A stretch of 24,044 nt of DNA from Desulfobulbaceae bacterium UBA2276 (lineage in GTDB: Bacteria; Desulfobacterota; Desulfobulbia; Desulfobulbales; Desulfocapsaceae), in assembly GCA_002347085.1 (NCBI GenBank), contig DDWW01000005.1:1-24044 (forward strand), given 5' to 3'. Below, piece by piece: positions 15,029 to 24,030 of the stretch. The first letter of the stretch is position 1; every line of letters begins with the position of its first letter. The translations under genes and the position numbers were made by a program. A model generated the notes under the pieces. The model saw nothing but the letters and a program-made list of their open reading frames with translations, had not been told where the DNA came from and made no database searches.

Positions 15029-16225
15029 TCAGGAAATCAGGTTTTTAATAATCTCATATCCACCGATATAGGTTCCTATGGAAGAGCCCAAGCTGGTAAG
15101 GATAAAGACGAGAAAAACTCTGAGGAGTTTATTCTGCCACCACCCTGATATGGTTCCCATATCGTAGCCCACTGTTTCAAACTCTAATACCCGAGGAGGA
15201 GACAGCATAACCTGGATAAAGGCCGCCACATAGCCCGCACCAATCAGTGGTGACATGCTGGTGATTGGTGCCGCAAGGAGAGCACCCAGTATAGTCAGGG
15301 GATGGGCCAAGGCTATGATGCCACCAATGGCAGTGGGAATGCTGTGGGCCAAAACCCAGTACAGGAGGTTAGCACCCGCATCCGCCTCTCCTTTTTGCAG
15401 GCCAATAACGACAAGAGATGTGATAATAATCAGGGGAAAGGACCACCCAGCTACCTTCCAACCTATTGATACAGGGGGGATCGTATTGATATCATTCAGC
15501 ATTCCGCTGTTATTAATACAAAATTGATTCTTAATTCCAGCTATATGGCCAGCTCCGACCACGGCGACAAGGCGTCTTCCAGGTGTCGCCTTGATCTTTT
15601 CAGCTAAGTAGATGTCGCGCTCGTCAATGAGCACCTTTTTTACATTGGGCAGGATCGCACCCATTTCACCCATCAATTCCGAAAGGACATCTTTTTGCTT
15701 CAGTTCAGCAAGTTGTTCTTCACTGATCTCTGTTTCATCAAAGATACTGCTCAACAGTGTGGTTAACAAATAAGCTTTTTTGAGTAGTGACGTTGATTTC
15801 CAAGCTCGTCGTAAGGTAATGCGTACATCGCGATCACACAAGGAGATCGGGATATTTTGTTCTTGTGCGGATTGAGCGGCCGCGAGGAGTTCCGCGCCTG
15901 GTTTTACGCCTAATTTCTCGCCTAATTTTTTTTGATAGGACGCCATAAGTAGATTGACCATCAGGGTGGAGAGCTGTTTATCTTTGATGATCTGTTTCAG
16001 GTCAAGGGCCTGCCAGCGTTTTTTTTCGGTGAGTGCTTGATAGCGTTTTTCATCAAGTTCTATGCAGATCCCGTCTGGTTGTTCCTGGCCAATGACCTTG
16101 CGTACCAGATTGACCGATTCTTGAGAGATATGAGCTGTGCCTACCAGCAGGATAATCCGGTCGTGGTACTGGATAATATGTACATCTTCCGGGTATTCTT
16201 GTGAGGGAAAATGAAGAGGTAACAT
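15029..16225 (-). CDS. TraB/PrgY-family membrane protein
   Basis: A 398-residue protein with an N-terminal TraB/PrgY-type domain and a hydrophobic C-terminal part. The domain shows IILLVGTAHISQESV (GTAH at 29-32), the acidic ICIELDEKRY near 53-62, a CDRD block, and a second conserved histidine in GAGHIAGI (His227). Such spaced Gly-x-x-His and Glu motifs are shared with the TIKI/EreA/ChaN-like fold, where metal-dependent hydrolase activity is proposed. From about residue 250 there are four or five hydrophobic segments, the last near the C-terminus (LLRVFLVFILTSLG). PrgY itself limits pheromone activity in Enterococcus; the function of the bacterial long, membrane-anchored form is unknown. No ribosome site precedes ATG 16225. 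Confidence 0.85.
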   Translation of the reverse strand: MLPLHFPSQEYPEDVHIIQYHDRIILLVGTAHISQESVNLVRKVIGQEQPDGICIELDEKRYQALTEKKRWQALDLKQIIKDKQLSTLMVNLLMASYQKKLGEKLGVKPGAELLAAAQSAQEQNIPISLCDRDVRITLRRAWKSTSLLKKAYLLTTLLSSIFDETEISEEQLAELKQKDVLSELMGEMGAILPNVKKVLIDERDIYLAEKIKATPGRRLVAVVGAGHIAGIKNQFCINNSGMLNDINTIPPVSIGWKVAGWSFPLIIITSLVVIGLQKGEADAGANLLYWVLAHSIPTAIGGIIALAHPLTILGALLAAPITSMSPLIGAGYVAAFIQVMLSPPRVLEFETVGYDMGTISGWWQNKLLRVFLVFILTSLGSSIGTYIGGYEIIKNLIS

Positions 16226-16514
16226 AAATAAATACGGTGTGAAAAATAAGTATTGGTTGATTTTTTTTTAGGAAAAAAGCGGAAAAGCAAAGGAAACAAT
16301 CAGTAGGAGTTGCCTGATGTAGAGGGGGACTCTCTATGGTTAGTTATCAGCAGAACATGTCCTTGAAGACCCTGTAAATTTCCTCGCAGTCGCAGAGTCG
16401 TAAAAAAAAACAACAAAAACAATTTCAGTGATTCTACGCTATCGTACGCAATTTGTTACTTGAATTCTACAGGTAGAGAGGATGAAAGGTGAAGGGCTAA
16501 TTCGCTATTCCCCC
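16226..16514. other. Intergenic region between mltD and the TraB-family gene
   Basis: About 290 bases with no gene I can support. It contains T9 at 16261-16269 and A9 at 16402-16410 tracts, the latter a T run when read in the mltD direction, but no clear stem precedes it. No confident promoter or terminator was found. Confidence 0.5.
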
Positions 16515-18248
16515 TTAAACATCTTTTATCTTGAGACGTTTTCCGGGATGAATCATGTTGGTTTGAAGATTATTCCATTCTTTTATCTGCACTGGGGACA
16601 GATTGAATGCTTTGGCGATAGTCCAGATGGTGTCACCATCTTGCACTTTATACCAACTATGCTGTGGTGTCTCTGCAACTTGCTTATATTGCGTGTTGCT
16701 GACAGTTACTATGTCCTTGATACTATCTTTTGGGGTTTTCTTGGTTTTGGTAGCCAGAATAACAATTTTGTCGTCTTGAATTGCGGTAGAGGCAACAACG
16801 GTATTGGTCTTTACTTTCTGAATTTCTTGATCTTTTTTGTCAAGGTAAAGTGACAGTTGTTGCCCTGCCTTTAACTTGTGGTTGGGAGGGAGATCATTCC
16901 AGGAGACAATCAGCTCGGCTGGAACCTTGTATTTACGAGCAATTTGGGCCATAGATTCACCTTTTTTAATCCGGTGCATAACAAGATTGTCCTGATTGGC
17001 CTCAACAATGGTGTTAGTGCTCCCTTCTGGGAGAAGGTGATAGCGGATATCTTGAAAGGGGATGCGTAAACGTTGCCCAGATACCAGCTTTTGGCTTCGC
17101 AAATTATTCACCTTGAGCAGGGTTGTTTTGTTGACATCGTAACGATTGCATATCTGGGTGAGGGATTCTTTTTTGGAGATAGTGTGCGTCTTGTAATCTG
17201 TAGTGGCGATGCGTTGAAGTCTCGGCAGGTTTTTGCTTGCGATTTCTTTTGAGCCAACCGGGATTTTAATGTGATAGGAGCTTTGGTTCAAGGGCGTTCT
17301 GTCAGTGGACAATTCCTGGTTGAGGTTGTCAACTGTTTTGCGGTCACAGTTGCTGATCAAGGCCACCGCATCGAGAGTAAGACCTGGTCCAACCTCTAAA
17401 GTCTCATACGAGAGAGGCTCTTCAAATGGTACGTCTGTAAATCCATATTTTTCTGGGTTTTTGGCAATGATGATTGAAGCAATCAGCTTGGGAACATAAC
17501 GTTTGGTCTCCATGGCCAGATAGTCATATTCGGCCAGAGACCAAAAATCTTTGCTGTCGTAACGTTCCAGACCTTTACCGATCTTCCCTGGCCCCGCATT
17601 ATAAGCAGCCACTGCCAGATGCCAGTCACCAAACTCTTCATAAAGATTGGAGAGGAAACTGACCGCCGCTTTGGTGGATTTCTCGGCATCTCGCCGCTCG
17701 TCGATATATTTATTCATCTTCAGGTTGTAAAGAGAGCCGGTTCCGGGAATAAATTGCCAGAGGCCTGACGCATCTGACTTGGAGTAGGCTCTTTGATTAT
17801 AACCACTCTCAATCATTGCCAAGTAGGCAAGGTCCTCAGGGATACCCGCCGCTTTCAGCTCTTTCTGCATCATGGGTAAATATTTACCTGAACGGCTCAG
17901 CCAGATAGAGAAACTTCTTCGCTGTTGGTTCTGGAAGAGATCGAGATATGCCTGCACTTGATTGTTGATAATAATGGGGAAATCGGAGCAGGTGGTATCA
18001 GGTTGCAGGGTTTGTTTTTGGGAGGAATTGGTATTCGTTGTCCAGGAACCGGCGCGGCGCAGGGCTTCCAGCTCGGCTGTAAGGTCAGTTTCAGGATCTT
18101 CCGCATCAATCGGAGCAGAACTTACAAGTTCTTGATCGTTTGAGAGGCGCAGTTCGGCTGAATGTTGTCCGTCAGCGCAGCCAGAGAAAAGCAGGACAGG
18201 TAAGAGCAGGGCACATATGCTCAAACATCGTTTCAAGAGCTGAGTCAT
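16515..18248 (-). CDS. mltD: MltD-like membrane-bound lytic transglycosylase with LysM repeats
   Basis: Predicted outer-membrane lipoprotein of 577 residues that cleaves peptidoglycan glycan strands to 1,6-anhydro ends. It has a signal peptide with lipobox LFSGC (Cys24; alanine at +2, so not retained in the inner membrane by the Asp+2 rule). The family 1 SLT domain lies at about 110-290, with the catalytic glutamate in MIESGYNQ (Glu147), then ASGLWQFIPGTG and AVAAYNAGPGKIG. Three LysM domains at about 350-397, 421-466 and 533-577 bind peptidoglycan. ATG 18248 is chosen because it starts a good signal peptide; an in-frame TTG at 18305 would add 19 residues, and neither has a clear ribosome site. 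It diverges from the class A PBP gene. Confidence 0.93.
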   Translation of the reverse strand: MTQLLKRCLSICALLLPVLLFSGCADGQHSAELRLSNDQELVSSAPIDAEDPETDLTAELEALRRAGSWTTNTNSSQKQTLQPDTTCSDFPIIINNQVQAYLDLFQNQQRRSFSIWLSRSGKYLPMMQKELKAAGIPEDLAYLAMIESGYNQRAYSKSDASGLWQFIPGTGSLYNLKMNKYIDERRDAEKSTKAAVSFLSNLYEEFGDWHLAVAAYNAGPGKIGKGLERYDSKDFWSLAEYDYLAMETKRYVPKLIASIIIAKNPEKYGFTDVPFEEPLSYETLEVGPGLTLDAVALISNCDRKTVDNLNQELSTDRTPLNQSSYHIKIPVGSKEIASKNLPRLQRIATTDYKTHTISKKESLTQICNRYDVNKTTLLKVNNLRSQKLVSGQRLRIPFQDIRYHLLPEGSTNTIVEANQDNLVMHRIKKGESMAQIARKYKVPAELIVSWNDLPPNHKLKAGQQLSLYLDKKDQEIQKVKTNTVVASTAIQDDKIVILATKTKKTPKDSIKDIVTVSNTQYKQVAETPQHSWYKVQDGDTIWTIAKAFNLSPVQIKEWNNLQTNMIHPGKRLKIKDV

Positions 18249-18508
18249 AGAGAATTCTGAGAGGTTGTTGGGCTTTTTCAGGTGCGTTGGACGCTGGAAA
18301 AACAAATGAAGAATAAAACATTATTGTACTCTAACGAGGAACACAGTACATTCGCACCCAAGTTTAAGTTGGTTATTTAGACTATAAGTATTCCTGAATT
18401 GCAACAAAAAATAAGCTGAAAAGATGGAAATATGTCTCGTAATATGTGAATATGAAAAAATATAAAAGGATATTTGATGATATTTTTTTATTTGTTAGGG
18501 AGATTTTC

Positions 18509-18538
18509 TTGATAACATTCTGAAGTTGTTTGTTAAAT
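18509..18538 (+). promoter_or_regulatory. Possible PBP gene promoter
   Basis: TTGATA (18509-18514, five of six consensus) and TTAAAT (18533-18538, four of six) are separated by 18 bases. They lie about 45 bases before the PBP start codon, inside the strongly AT-rich 330-base divergent region 18249-18582. No other feature was recognised in that region. Confidence 0.4.
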
Positions 18539-18582
18539 TTTTATAAAAATCACACAAAAGTGATGGGTTGTGATTGTTGCTT

Positions 18583-21500
18583 ATGTTTAAAAAAATATTT
18601 TACATATCATTCTTTCTTGTAGTGCTTGCCGCATTAGGGGGCGGTTTGGCGTTTTACTGGTTCGTGGTATTGCATCCGGGAGATGAGATTGATCCCGCCA
18701 ACATCCAACGAATTTTAGGGAAAGAGACCCCTGTTTTTTATAGTGATGGCGAAACCAGATTAGGTGCTTTCTTCGATCAGGCCCATCGACAATATGTAAG
18801 CTATGACCAGATTCCCAAGGATTTTGTTAATGCCTTGGTAGCCTCAGAAGATGCCAACTTTTTTTTCCACTACGGCTTTGATCCCTTGGGTATCATACGT
18901 GCCGCGCTCAAAAATTATCAGATGGGACGAGTGGTACAGGGGGGAAGCACCCTTACCCAGCAGACGGCAAAAAATCTTTTTAAGCGAAGTGGACGGTCCT
19001 ATCAGGCCAAAATCAAGGAGCTGCTTTTTGCCCTTCGTTTGGAATATTATTACCCTAAAGAAAAAATCTTTGAGTTTTATGCCAATCAGTTCTATGTGAG
19101 CGGTAATGGCCATGGTTTAGGGGTGGCGGCTCAATATTATTTTAGTAAACCGGTAGAGGAGCTTTCGTTGCTCGAGTGTGCTTTTATTGCCGGGAGTGTT
19201 AAAAAACCGAATTACTACAACCCTTTCATTAAAAAAACTGATGAAGCGGCACGGTTGGCTCAAGAGAATGCCAACGTCCGGGTGCGGTATGTGCTCGAGA
19301 AGATGCGTGAAGCAGGTACGCTTCCCGAAGGGCTCTATCAGAAAGCTATTAACGATAAACTTGAGTTTCATCAAGGAACAATGGGGTATGCCCTTGATTA
19401 TGTAATGGAGATGGTGACCGATGCCGTTGCAACCCCTGATGTTCTTGAGGCGTTAAAGGACCAAGGGGTAGACAATCTTGCGACCTCGGGGTTACGAGTC
19501 ATCACTACCGTTGACAAGAGTTTGCAAAAACAGACACTTTACTCACTTCGGCAGGAGCTTTCCCGTTTAGACGTCAGGTTGCGTGGTTATGTGAGAGATG
19601 AGGTGCAGAAAGAACTTCATGCAACTGATTATTTAGGGGATATGGTGCTGCAAAAACAGGCGTTTTTGTTTGGCACTATTACGAAAATTGCAAGAACTGA
19701 AAAAAATGAAAAAGTTGCCGGCAAGGGTCAATCTTCCGGTAAATCATCTGTACGTATTGAAGTTGATTTTGGAAGAAACGTCGGGAACGGGGTTATTAAC
19801 GAGCAAGGACTTATGGGCCTGCTTGCTTCCCAGATGAAATGGAAACAAGGTCGTTGGAATGATGCCACGACCAAAGATCTTCCTTTATTATTGTCGGAAT
19901 TGCGCGAAGGGGATAGGGTCTGGGTCAGTGTTTATGATATTGCGGCTGATAACACTGTAGAGCTTGAACTGGAAAGATTTCCCAAAGTTCAGGGTGGGGC
20001 CTTGATCCTGCAAGGGGGTGTGATCAAGGCCATGGCCGGTGGCGTTGAAAATAGATTTTTTAATCGAGCCTTTTATGCCAAACGAACCATGGGCTCAGCC
20101 TTTAAGCCTTTTGTTTACACAGCCGCCCTGCAATTAGGCTGGAATGCGGTTGATTTGTTGAGTAATAAACGAGATGTCTTTGTTTATCAAGGGCAGCCTT
20201 ATTTTCCGAGACCTGATCATAAAAGTGCAAACAATCAGGTCTCGATGAGTTGGGCGGGGGTTCATTCAGAAAACTTGGCTTCAGTCTGGTTGCTTTATCA
20301 TCTTTGCGATCAGTTGAGCATGAAACAGTTTCAGGACGTGGCGGCCCATGTTGGTCTGGCTCCCAAGAATCTTGCCGGGGAGAAGGAATCGTATGAGGCA
20401 TATACTGCCAGGATTAGAGATCGACATGGTATTGTCATAAATCGCACTGTCGTTGAAAAAGCGGCCTTTGATCAGGCCGTGGCCAATCTGGAAACTGATT
20501 TTCTTTTTGAAAATCGCCTCTCGGAGTATATGGCCATAAAAAATCTGCCTTATGGGTCGTCAGCAGCAATTGCCGCACCCGATATTGATGTCCAGTTACA
20601 GGCCAATAATCTGACCGAGCAGGAACGGCAGGAACTTTATCTGCGGAAATCTCTTCTGGCCGGTCAGGTCCAGAGTCAGAGTTATCTGGCCCTGGTGGAG
20701 TTAGGGCAGGAGATGTTGGCGTATCGGCGCGAGGTGGAAGATCCCTGGAATTCTGCCGATCTTCTTGCAGCCCTCGAATATCAAGGAAAGGCAGTACTTT
20801 TTTATGATTTCGTGCGCAATCGTTATACTTTTACCCGAAAAGGGCAGACGGGGTCCTTGCAGGCGGTTGATTTGAACCTGTTGCGAGAAGAGTTACGGCA
20901 AAAAGATGGTGCTGGTCAGGATAAATTTTGGTCAGATGTCTTGCTTAATTCTTTAGTATCAAGGGCCGCAATAGATATGGTTCGCAAGCAGGTTGATGTT
21001 GAATTGAAGCGTTTAAGTGGTCTGCCACTTTATCATTTAGATGTATTGTCTTCAGTAAAGGACTTTAGATTGTTGGTTGGATTGCAATATCTACTTAAGT
21101 TTGCTCAAGAACTTGGAATCAAAAGTAAGCTTGAACCAGTGCTCTCTTTTCCTCTTGGTTCTAATGTGGTGACCCTGTTCGAGTTTGTGCGGATGTATGA
21201 GGGGATTGTGACCGGAGAAGTGGTTTTGAGCGAGGCGCAAGGGGAGGATGCCCGTGATTTGCTCGCCATTATTGATCGTATTGAATCGGCAGAAGGCGAG
21301 GTGCTTTATCAGCCCCAGCGCAAGCGGACGAAACTGGTTGCACCTGAGACCTCGCTTGTTGTCGGGCATATCCTGGAAAATATCGTCAAATTCGGGACAG
21401 GTCGTTACGCTGATAAAAGTGTTCGCCTGCCCGAAATCGATAAGGAAGCCGCTACAAAATTTGCGGGCTTTGATCTGGCAATTCCACTGATGGGGAAAAC

Positions 21501-21984
21501 TGGAACCGCTAATAACTATACGAATGCATCCTTCTTCGGCTATCTGCCTGGGGTGGCGCCACAGGGAGAGGGTTTAGTGGATAAGGGCGGCTATGCGATC
21601 GGGGTGTATGTCGGTTTTGACGATAATGAAGATATGCGACGCGCTTCCACCAGAATTACGGGCTCCGAGGGGGCACTCCCCACATGGACGGAACTCGTTA
21701 AAGTTTTACTCAAGGAAAAAGGGTACACGCAAAAACTTGATCCCATTGAAATTTCTTTTTCTGGTCTTACTATACAGCGACCATCTTTAGGCCAATTGAA
21801 CGTGGTGGTTCAGGCAGACCTCGGGGGGATACTACCCTCACCTGTCAGTGAGGTAGATGCAAAAAATCGCTCAGTCCCTTCTATTATGACCTTTGGCGAG
21901 ATCGATGCGGAGGGAGCATTTGTGCCGGCGAGGCAGTTCAAGCCTTACTGGGAGCAGATGAGTTTGGAAGTTAATAATCATTGA
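18583..21984 (+). CDS. Class A penicillin-binding protein (PBP1A-type), enlarged
   Basis: Bifunctional peptidoglycan synthase of the inner membrane, 1133 residues. A short cytoplasmic MFKK and one membrane segment (about 5-30) precede the GT51 glycosyltransferase. The latter has SEDANFFFHYGFDPLG (Glu89 catalytic), QGGSTLTQQTAKNLF, KIKELLFALRLE and ANQFYVSGNGHGLG. An OB-like linker follows (about 330-460). The transpeptidase has SAFK (Ser505-Lys508), SEN (562-564) and KTG (972-974). All active residues are intact. SEN to KTG spans 410 residues, against about 190 in E. coli PBP1a and 125 in PBP1b. The surplus is a mostly helical, charged block at about 600-825. ATG 18583 is chosen; TTG 18574 is in frame but less likely. 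A TPR lipoprotein gene follows after 51 bases. Confidence 0.93.
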   Translation: MFKKIFYISFFLVVLAALGGGLAFYWFVVLHPGDEIDPANIQRILGKETPVFYSDGETRLGAFFDQAHRQYVSYDQIPKDFVNALVASEDANFFFHYGFDPLGIIRAALKNYQMGRVVQGGSTLTQQTAKNLFKRSGRSYQAKIKELLFALRLEYYYPKEKIFEFYANQFYVSGNGHGLGVAAQYYFSKPVEELSLLECAFIAGSVKKPNYYNPFIKKTDEAARLAQENANVRVRYVLEKMREAGTLPEGLYQKAINDKLEFHQGTMGYALDYVMEMVTDAVATPDVLEALKDQGVDNLATSGLRVITTVDKSLQKQTLYSLRQELSRLDVRLRGYVRDEVQKELHATDYLGDMVLQKQAFLFGTITKIARTEKNEKVAGKGQSSGKSSVRIEVDFGRNVGNGVINEQGLMGLLASQMKWKQGRWNDATTKDLPLLLSELREGDRVWVSVYDIAADNTVELELERFPKVQGGALILQGGVIKAMAGGVENRFFNRAFYAKRTMGSAFKPFVYTAALQLGWNAVDLLSNKRDVFVYQGQPYFPRPDHKSANNQVSMSWAGVHSENLASVWLLYHLCDQLSMKQFQDVAAHVGLAPKNLAGEKESYEAYTARIRDRHGIVINRTVVEKAAFDQAVANLETDFLFENRLSEYMAIKNLPYGSSAAIAAPDIDVQLQANNLTEQERQELYLRKSLLAGQVQSQSYLALVELGQEMLAYRREVEDPWNSADLLAALEYQGKAVLFYDFVRNRYTFTRKGQTGSLQAVDLNLLREELRQKDGAGQDKFWSDVLLNSLVSRAAIDMVRKQVDVELKRLSGLPLYHLDVLSSVKDFRLLVGLQYLLKFAQELGIKSKLEPVLSFPLGSNVVTLFEFVRMYEGIVTGEVVLSEAQGEDARDLLAIIDRIESAEGEVLYQPQRKRTKLVAPETSLVVGHILENIVKFGTGRYADKSVRLPEIDKEAATKFAGFDLAIPLMGKTGTANNYTNASFFGYLPGVAPQGEGLVDKGGYAIGVYVGFDDNEDMRRASTRITGSEGALPTWTELVKVLLKEKGYTQKLDPIEISFSGLTIQRPSLGQLNVVVQADLGGILPSPVSEVDAKNRSVPSIMTFGEIDAEGAFVPARQFKPYWEQMSLEVNNH

Positions 21985-22035
21985 AATTTTGATGACTCTG
22001 ATTTTATAAAAAATAAAAAAACGAATAGACACATT

Positions 22036-23811
22036 ATGAGTAAATTAAAATCTTTCTTGTTGCTTGCTTGTTGTACTGTGGCAATGAGCGGTTGTCTTTA
22101 TAATCAAAAAAAGATGGTTGATCCCGCTGCTCCCGTTACAGTGAACACTGCAGATGGAGATAAACCGGGGGGTCCTGTTCAGGAAAGTGATCCCCGTCGG
22201 CAGGAAATTGCATCTCTTGGGCGGTCAGATATTGCGGCCCAAGGGGGTGGGCGGTTTACACCATCTGTTGAATATGTAACAGGCCGAATTGCTGAATATA
22301 ATAAAAAAATGGAGCGTTGGCGGGAGCGAGACAGTCAGGCCGCTGTCCTCCGAATACCGGCGGATGAGTCCGAAAAAATGGTCGGGTGTTTTCGGGATTT
22401 GCAAAAAGTGCTGAATGGCTATAATCGACTCCATGAAACTATTTTGCAACAGGCAGCCATGCCGAATGGTACGAAGAGTGGTGTAAACGGGTCAGTAAGT
22501 ATAAAAGAAATGTACGAGTTGCAACAGAGTGATATCGCCTTTGTGGATGGATTCTGTGGTCAGGCGGTGGCGATAGATAGCACCAAGGGCTCGGGATGGT
22601 TAAAAAATAACGAGACAGGTACGCTTTCCCCGGGCGAGGCCATGATTGCGCAACATGCCGCCAATGGTGAATTTGAGGAACTGGTACAGGTGTGGAAAAT
22701 GATGCCTGGGGCCGCAGCAGCTCGGGCATCATTGCATAGCAAGGTCTTATACGGCAAGGCCTTGATGGCCTTAAAACAAGAAGATGAGGCGGCTAATGTA
22801 TTTCGTCAGATGGTGGATCAGATGACGCCTACCGGTAATCAACCCGTGGAGCTCCTTGCGTTGCGAAAGACTTTAGCTGATTTGTACCTTGCTTCAGGGA
22901 ATTATGCTGAAGCTGAGTCGCAATATCTTGAAATATCAAAAGGATATAAGGATATGGCCAGTATTGATGATTGGGCCATACTCCAACGCTCTATTTTGAA
23001 ACGGGGTGAGCAGGGCGGAGCTGAGCTCACGGATTATTCCGATCTGTTAAAAAACTATCTTGGCTTTAATCCTGCCAAGGATGGTTATACCGTGGTGTGG
23101 CAAGCAGATAAGTTCCTCCAGACCTATCCATATTCTCCTGTCGCGCTGAATGTGGATATTATCAGGACTGCAGCTCGGGAGCAGGCAGACAAGTGGGCGC
23201 AAAAGGCTGTGATCAAGACGGGTGAGCCTGCTACCCAAAAAACTGATCAGGGTACCTTGGATAAATATGAGACTGCTCCTCAACTTGTTGTCCCTCCTGA
23301 GGTGCAACCGTCTGTTCCTCCCGCTTCTCCAAAGAGTATTGAGGCAACAATAGTAGAAAAGGTTGAGAGCGAAACTGTTAAGATCCAAAAGACACAAGAC
23401 CTGGAGCGTCGATGGAATGAAGGAGTGCGTTTAATGGAAGGTGGGCAGTATGACAAGGCTATTGAGGCCTTTACTCCTATGCTTGATTCTGAGTATTCAG
23501 AAAAGGCTCAGAAGAAAATTACTGAGGCCTCATTGCTTGCAGCGGAAGCCGACCGGCGAAAGGCGGCAGACCTCTTTATTAGGTTCACCAAGGCTTCTGA
23601 TGTGGAGAGCAGGAAAAAAATGTTGATTGAGTCGCGTCAAATCCTGCAGAATATTTTGGTAAAATATCCAGGGGTGGAAATAACGGAGAAGGTTCTTGGC
23701 AATATTAAAAGAGTGGAAAAAGAAATGAATACCATTGATCCAACCCTTATTCAGCAGGCTGGCCGGGTCGGTGGTGAGGAGCGGAAGGTTGTTGAAAAGC
23801 AGCTACAGTAG
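22036..23811 (+). CDS. TPR-containing outer-membrane lipoprotein
   Basis: A 591-residue predicted lipoprotein. The signal peptide ends in AMSGC (Cys20) with leucine at +2, which favours outer-membrane sorting. A polar, disordered stretch (about 25-75) is followed by a helical part with tetratricopeptide-like repeats at about 216-306 (e.g. ADLYLASGNYAEAESQYLEI). A Pro-rich linker lies at about 415-434, and a second TPR-like helical region at 456-570 (NEGVRLMEGGQYDKAIEAF). No enzyme motif is visible. It sits 51 bases after the class A PBP, with no terminator between, so the two are probably cotranscribed. E. coli PBP1A is activated by LpoA, an outer-membrane lipoprotein with a TPR-like domain, so a similar role is attractive but inferred. 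No good ribosome site precedes the ATG. Confidence 0.85.
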   Translation: MSKLKSFLLLACCTVAMSGCLYNQKKMVDPAAPVTVNTADGDKPGGPVQESDPRRQEIASLGRSDIAAQGGGRFTPSVEYVTGRIAEYNKKMERWRERDSQAAVLRIPADESEKMVGCFRDLQKVLNGYNRLHETILQQAAMPNGTKSGVNGSVSIKEMYELQQSDIAFVDGFCGQAVAIDSTKGSGWLKNNETGTLSPGEAMIAQHAANGEFEELVQVWKMMPGAAAARASLHSKVLYGKALMALKQEDEAANVFRQMVDQMTPTGNQPVELLALRKTLADLYLASGNYAEAESQYLEISKGYKDMASIDDWAILQRSILKRGEQGGAELTDYSDLLKNYLGFNPAKDGYTVVWQADKFLQTYPYSPVALNVDIIRTAAREQADKWAQKAVIKTGEPATQKTDQGTLDKYETAPQLVVPPEVQPSVPPASPKSIEATIVEKVESETVKIQKTQDLERRWNEGVRLMEGGQYDKAIEAFTPMLDSEYSEKAQKKITEASLLAAEADRRKAADLFIRFTKASDVESRKKMLIESRQILQNILVKYPGVEITEKVLGNIKRVEKEMNTIDPTLIQQAGRVGGEERKVVEKQLQ

Positions 23812-24030
23812 GCCTGTCGCCAGCATACCATGCATTGCAAATACAAACATTGACCCCTGAATTTTGATTTCTTTATTCAACAGTCTCGTTTTTCCATTGA
23901 CATGGAGCAAATGATTGAGTAGTTTGCCGCTCTCTTCGGACGGGGTGCATGAGTGATGCGCTGTCAGGAGGAGTAGAATAGCAGTGATCAGTAAAAAGTT
24001 TGGGCAGTGAAAGAGAGCGGGAAAGCGCAT
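23803..24030 (-). CDS. Doubtful small hypothetical protein
   Basis: A 75-codon minus-strand frame overlapping the last 9 bases of the lipoprotein gene. Its N-terminal third has a hydrophobic run (NFLLITAILLLLTA) that could be a signal peptide or membrane segment, followed by HHSC and a polar tail. No ribosome site is seen before the ATG, and no family is recognised. Nothing else coding is visible in 23812-24044. The frame may be chance. Confidence 0.22.
   Translation of the reverse strand: MRFPALFHCPNFLLITAILLLLTAHHSCTPSEESGKLLNHLLHVNGKTRLLNKEIKIQGSMFVFAMHGMLATGLL

Noticed and set aside
16395..16410. Long A run as a possible mltD terminator on the minus strand
   Set aside because: It reads as a T run in the right direction, but no stable stem precedes it.
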